The position numbers were made by a program, and so were the translations under genes. Shown piece by piece: positions 7,434 to 10,093 of a stretch of DNA of 10,093 nucleotides. A model generated the notes under the pieces. It was not told where the DNA came from. It saw only the letters and a program-made list of their open reading frames with translations, and searched no databases. Source of the DNA: an uncultured Clostridia bacterium (lineage in GTDB: Bacteria; Bacillota_A; Clostridia; TANB77; CAG-508); contig CANQXO010000047.1 of the NCBI GenBank assembly GCA_947627825.1, positions 1-10,093 of the forward strand, read 5' to 3'. Each line of letters opens with the position of its first letter. Positions within the stretch are counted from its first letter, which is position 1.

Positions 7434-7462
7434 ATTATAGCATAATTTTATAATTATGTCAA
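7434..7462 (-). promoter_or_regulatory. Consensus sigma-A promoter of the phosphatase-fusion gene
   Basis: TTGACA (7457-7462), a 17-base spacer and TATAAT (7434-7439) on the minus strand, both hexamers perfect. Transcription would start near 7427, about 27 bases before ATG 7400. The -35 box is only about 25 bases beyond the mnmA stop codon. Confidence 0.82.
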
Positions 7463-7487
7463 TTTAAAAAAATATAGATTTTCAGCT

Positions 7488-8528
7488 TTACACTATTTTA
7501 CCTCCACCCACAACTACATCATCAATATACATTACCGCAGATTGTCCGGGAGTAATCCTTGCTTGAGGTTCATCAAAGATTATTTTTATTTTATTTTCAT
7601 CAATTTGAACTGCTTTAGCTTTCGCTTCATTTGAAGAATATCTTGTTTTTACATTTACATCTATTTCATTTTCAATTTTATCAAACAAAAGAAGATTAAT
7701 ATCATCAATTATTATTTCTTTTTTATAAAGCTCATCATGCGTTCCAACTATAACCTCATTTTTAGCCTTGTTAAATCCAATTACAAAAAGTGGCTCCTTG
7801 TAAGAAATGCCTAGACCTTTTCTTTGTCCGATTGTATAATTATATAAACCTTGATGTTTTCCTAATATTTCGCCATTATTATTTACTATATTTCCCTCTT
7901 TAGGTTTTAAATCAGAATTATTTTCAAGAAACTTTTTGTAATTTCCATCAGGAATAAAGCAAATATCTTCACTATCCGGTTTGCTTGCAACTGTTAAATT
8001 GTGTTTAGCAGCAATTGCTCTAATTTCATTTTTTGTTTCAAAATCTGATAATGGAAACAAAATGTGACTAAGCATACCATTTGGAATATTCCATAAAACA
8101 TAGCTTTGATCCTTTTTGCTAGCTTTTGATTTTTTTAAAACCCATTTATTGTATTTATCACTATATTCAGTTTTTGCATAATGTCCTGTTGCAATATAAT
8201 CACAACCAATTTCTTTCGCTTTTTCATACATAAGCCCAAACTTTAAATATCTATTACATTCTATACAAGGATTTGGCGTTAAACAATTTGAATATTTGCA
8301 AATAAAATCATCTATAACAAATTTTTTAAACTCATCTTTTCCTTCTAATATGTAGTGAGGAATATCAAGCTTTTTGCAAATTTCTTTCACATCAATATAA
8401 GAACAACAGCTTACATTTGGGTACAAATTAAGCGTTGTTCCAATTACTTGATATCCTGCTTCTTTTAAAAGAATGGCAGATACAGTGCTATCTACACCTC
8501 CACTCATTCCAATTAATACTTTTTTCAT
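7488..8528 (-). CDS. mnmA: tRNA-specific 2-thiouridylase MnmA
   Basis: 346 residues, close to the family's usual 355-375. It transfers sulfur to uridine 34 of Lys, Glu and Gln tRNAs in the cytoplasm, using ATP to adenylate the base. The N-terminal PP-loop is GMSGGVDS (residues 7-14). Further family blocks are YIATGHYAKT (111-120), KKDQSYVLWN (138-147), DSEDICFIPDG (185-195, Cys190), YTIGQRKGLGIS and the C-terminal PGQSAVMY. The first active-site segment reads NPCIECN (Cys88, Cys91), where the E. coli and B. subtilis type has Asp at the first position. This CxxC form is a known subgroup and would give three cysteines with Cys190. The gene follows the DtxR-like gene by 77 bases, and no clear promoter or terminator lies between them, so co-transcription is likely. 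The ribosome site is weak (AAAGG about 14 bases before ATG). Confidence 0.96.
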   Translation of the reverse strand: MKKVLIGMSGGVDSTVSAILLKEAGYQVIGTTLNLYPNVSCCSYIDVKEICKKLDIPHYILEGKDEFKKFVIDDFICKYSNCLTPNPCIECNRYLKFGLMYEKAKEIGCDYIATGHYAKTEYSDKYNKWVLKKSKASKKDQSYVLWNIPNGMLSHILFPLSDFETKNEIRAIAAKHNLTVASKPDSEDICFIPDGNYKKFLENNSDLKPKEGNIVNNNGEILGKHQGLYNYTIGQRKGLGISYKEPLFVIGFNKAKNEVIVGTHDELYKKEIIIDDINLLLFDKIENEIDVNVKTRYSSNEAKAKAVQIDENKIKIIFDEPQARITPGQSAVMYIDDVVVGGGKIV

Positions 8529-8605
8529 TAAGTTAAACTCTCGCCTTTCATAATTATTTTGTTATCTTTCATCTATCATATTTTTTATTATTATTTTATA
8601 TAGCT

Positions 8606-9058
8606 TTATTTTTTACTATCTTTTCTTCTAGCACACTTTATACATTTTTCATTATTAATGTCATATCCACAATCCAAACTATATAATCCCAACTCCTTAT
8701 GAGTATATCTAGCAAGCTTATTAAGTGTATCATCACTTAATACTGTTTTTATAGATTTGGCTTCTTCTTCTGCATTTGAATTTTCAGCTCCTAATATTTC
8801 CACCAAAAATAATTTTACAATGTCATTGGCTTCAATTATTTTTTGAGCCATACTTTCACCTAGTTGTGTTAATTCAATTTGTCCATAAGGCTCATAATTA
8901 ATAAGATTTAACTGTTTTAAGCTATTGATTGCATTATTTACACTTGCTTTTGTTTTATTTAATTTATTTGCAATTTCAGTTACTCTAATTTCATTTTTTG
9001 TATTTTTTAAAAAATATATTGTTTTTAGATATTCTTCTTGGCTATTTGTTAATTCCAT
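8606..9058 (-). CDS. DtxR/MntR-family transcriptional regulator lacking the usual metal ligands
   Basis: 150 residues; B. subtilis MntR has 142. An N-terminal winged helix-turn-helix (about 5-70: SQEEYLKTIYFL, VTEIANKL, ASVNNAINSL, YGQIELTQLG) is followed by a helical dimerisation region (about 71-125). Family members repress metal uptake genes when loaded with Mn or Fe. Aligned by eye to MntR, the ligands Asp8, Glu11, His77, Glu99, Glu102 and His103 become Glu9, Lys12, Asn78, Lys101, Lys104 and Thr105, so the canonical site is gone. Three cysteines near the C-terminus (Cys130, Cys139, Cys142, the last two as CIKC) could hold another metal or an Fe-S cluster; that is inference. GGAGA lies six bases before the ATG, and a promoter lies just upstream. 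It probably leads an operon with mnmA and may regulate that operon itself. Confidence 0.85.
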   Translation of the reverse strand: MELTNSQEEYLKTIYFLKNTKNEIRVTEIANKLNKTKASVNNAINSLKQLNLINYEPYGQIELTQLGESMAQKIIEANDIVKLFLVEILGAENSNAEEEAKSIKTVLSDDTLNKLARYTHKELGLYSLDCGYDINNEKCIKCARRKDSKK

Positions 9059-9087
9059 TATAATTCTCCATTTTACTTAATGGCTAT

Positions 9088-9116
9088 ATTATAACACATA
9101 TTAATACTTTTTACAA
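9088..9116 (-). promoter_or_regulatory. Sigma-A promoter of the DtxR-like regulator and probably mnmA
   Basis: TTGTAA (9111-9116), a 17-base spacer and a perfect TATAAT (9088-9093) on the minus strand. Transcription would start near 9081, about 22 bases before the start codon. The -35 box lies in one arm of the hairpin at 9112-9129. Confidence 0.7.
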
Positions 9117-9129
9117 TATTCTTATTGTA
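9112..9129. repeat. Inverted repeat at the stop codon of the SUMF1-fold gene (possible DGR homing hairpin)
   Basis: TACAATA (9112-9118) and TATTGTA (9123-9129) form a perfect 7-bp stem around a 4-base loop (AGAA on the minus strand). It spans the TAA stop (9122-9124) and directly follows the G+C-rich end of the gene. On the minus strand the stem is followed by A's and not T's, so it is not a normal terminator. DGR targets often have a 7-10 bp stem with a 4-base loop just after the variable repeat. Size and place fit; the loop is not the usual GRNA sequence. Confidence 0.45.
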
Positions 9130-10093
9130 TATAGAGCACGACACGAAAACCAACGCGGTTGTAGTAACTGGTAAGCCCATCGTAACCGTGTGCGCTGACG
9201 ACCGGATCGTCACTCCCTGCAAAGCTAAAACTACCGCCGCGAGGGACAACGAACATGATACCATTTTTTATGTTATGTCCTGTTGTCCATTCCCACATAT
9301 TACCTGCCATATCGTAGATATTATATAATTTAAAATCATCACATAATCCTGTTCCTAATTCTATTTTGTTCCATCCTGCTTTATCACCGTTTTTATAATT
9401 TGCATTAGGAATTGCATCTACACTTCCTGTTTTATATGTTATTGCATAATCCCATGCACCTGTATTTAGGTATCCATATAACGCCCACAAACCGTTTATT
9501 TTGCTATAATCTGTTGTTGTATTATTAGTATAATTTCCCCATTTAGTTGAATCAGTTATAGTTTTCTTACTATCACTTGTTCCTAATATGTCATTAAACC
9601 TATTGCATATTACATTCCATGCACCATTATCTACTAAATAACTTCCTACACTACTGTTTCCTTTGTACATATTTTCTGCTACTATTTTTGAGTTTGGCTG
9701 TGTTATAAAATTCCATGCTTGTACTCTTTTTTGCTTACTGGTTTTAAATCTTTTACTAAATTAAGTCCTGCATTATTTGTTGCTCCTCTTTGACCATTTG
9801 CATCTATTTTATATGTTAAATCTCCACTTCCAGATGTATAAAAACTTGTTGCTTCTGCTGGTATTCCGGCTTCATACCTTGCTATATAAAATCCTCCGTA
9901 TTTTCCTATACTTTCTGTTGCTACTTCTGTCTGTTTATTTTCCCAACTTGAGGTTATTTCTGTTATTTTTATTTTTGCATCTTCTCCGTATTGGTCAATT
10001 ATATTACTTATATCTTCTGGTTCATAGTTGTCACTCCAATCTGTTCCTGAATTTTTATATGCTTCATCACTTGACCAGTTGAATTCCATTACA
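9122..10093 (-). pseudogene. SUMF1/FGE-fold (C-type-lectin-like) surface-type protein, partial at the right edge, one apparent frameshift
   Basis: The open frame enters from the right edge, so the true start is outside. It contains GFYIARYEAG and KPVSKK, then stops at 9703-9705. Moving one base at the A6 run (9727-9732, minus strand) restores VQAWNFITQ...NMYKGN and runs open to TAA 9122-9124. Later blocks are WALYGYLNTGAWDY, NIYDMAGNMWEWT and RGGS...NRVGFRVVL, the classic end of the formylglycine-generating-enzyme/sulfatase-modifying fold. The end region has no cysteines, so it cannot be a catalytic formylglycine-generating enzyme; the fold is then a binding scaffold, as in DGR target proteins. 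Similar clostridial proteins often carry a prepilin-type N-terminus, which would lie off the window. The frameshift may be a homopolymer sequencing error, phase variation or real damage. Confidence 0.75.
9125..9252 (-). other. Candidate DGR variable region (3' end of the SUMF1-fold gene)
   Basis: Positions 9181-9240 contain 36 G or C in 60 bases, while 9301-9360 in the same gene contain 16 in 60. The jump sits at the last ~40 codons, from PRGGS to the stop. The fixed parts (RGGS and NRVGFRVVL) frame a mixed run of Ser, Phe, Gly, Asp, His and Tyr. In DGR targets such residues arise by mutation of adenines copied from a template repeat, and the variable repeat ends the gene. Boundaries are approximate. 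No template repeat or reverse transcriptase is in this window, so the call rests on composition, position and fold only. Confidence 0.5.

Noticed and set aside
9073..9264. 63-residue minus-strand frame overlapping the variable region
   Set aside because: It lies out of frame inside the SUMF1-fold gene, and the overlapping frame carries the conserved RGGS...GFRVVL end.
9122..10093. Catalytic formylglycine-generating enzyme
   Set aside because: The C-terminal half lacks the active-site cysteine pair; only the fold is shared.
1..10093. CRISPR array, tRNA, rRNA, insertion sequence or phage integration genes
   Set aside because: No regularly spaced direct repeats, cloverleaf-like segments, transposase or integrase motifs were seen on either strand.

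Overview
The window is about 10 kb of AT-rich DNA, roughly 25-30% G+C in most genes. Every recognisable gene is on the minus strand, so the gene order along transcription runs from the right edge to the left edge. AGGAGG-type ribosome binding sites, TTGACA/TATAAT promoters with 17-base spacers and the protein families all point to a low-GC Gram-positive bacterium. An uncultured clostridial gut-type genome is my best guess; this is inference, and no rRNA or other marker is present. No tRNA, rRNA, CRISPR array, transposase or integrase was found.

Right part (about 7.5-10.1 kb). A formylglycine-generating-enzyme-fold (SUMF1/C-type-lectin-like) protein enters from the right edge. It carries one apparent frameshift in an A6 run. 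It ends in a short segment that is about 60% G+C, while the rest of the gene is under 30%. The composition, the RGGS...GFRVVL frame, and a 7-bp stem/4-base loop hairpin at the stop codon without a T-tract all resemble the variable region of a diversity-generating retroelement (DGR) target. No reverse transcriptase or template repeat is in the window. Next come a DtxR/MntR-family regulator that has lost the family's metal ligands, and the housekeeping tRNA 2-thiouridylase gene mnmA.

Left part (1-7.4 kb) is an accessory stretch of five genes. In transcription order they are: a 902-residue protein with a C-terminal PPP-type phosphatase domain; a PP2C-type phosphatase; a 560-residue helical-repeat protein made of two copies of one ~240-residue unit; a von Willebrand factor A (vWA) protein of clearly higher G+C; and a disrupted gene for an anthrax-lethal-factor-like zinc metalloprotease (ATLF domain). 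The protease keeps all visible catalytic residues (HEFGH, Tyr, Glu) but has a frameshift and an in-frame TGA. Each of the five genes has its own promoter with an exact 17-base spacer, and three of these have perfect consensus hexamers. Three of the genes are followed by strong intrinsic terminators, so the block looks like a set of independently expressed genes and not one operon.

Working together (inference). A vWA protein, a PP2C phosphatase, a PPP phosphatase and a helical scaffold side by side recall the vWA/PP2C/kinase signalling modules known from tellurium-resistance-type (TerY-P) systems, but no kinase is in view. The two most notable items are the ATLF protease remnant and the probable DGR target.
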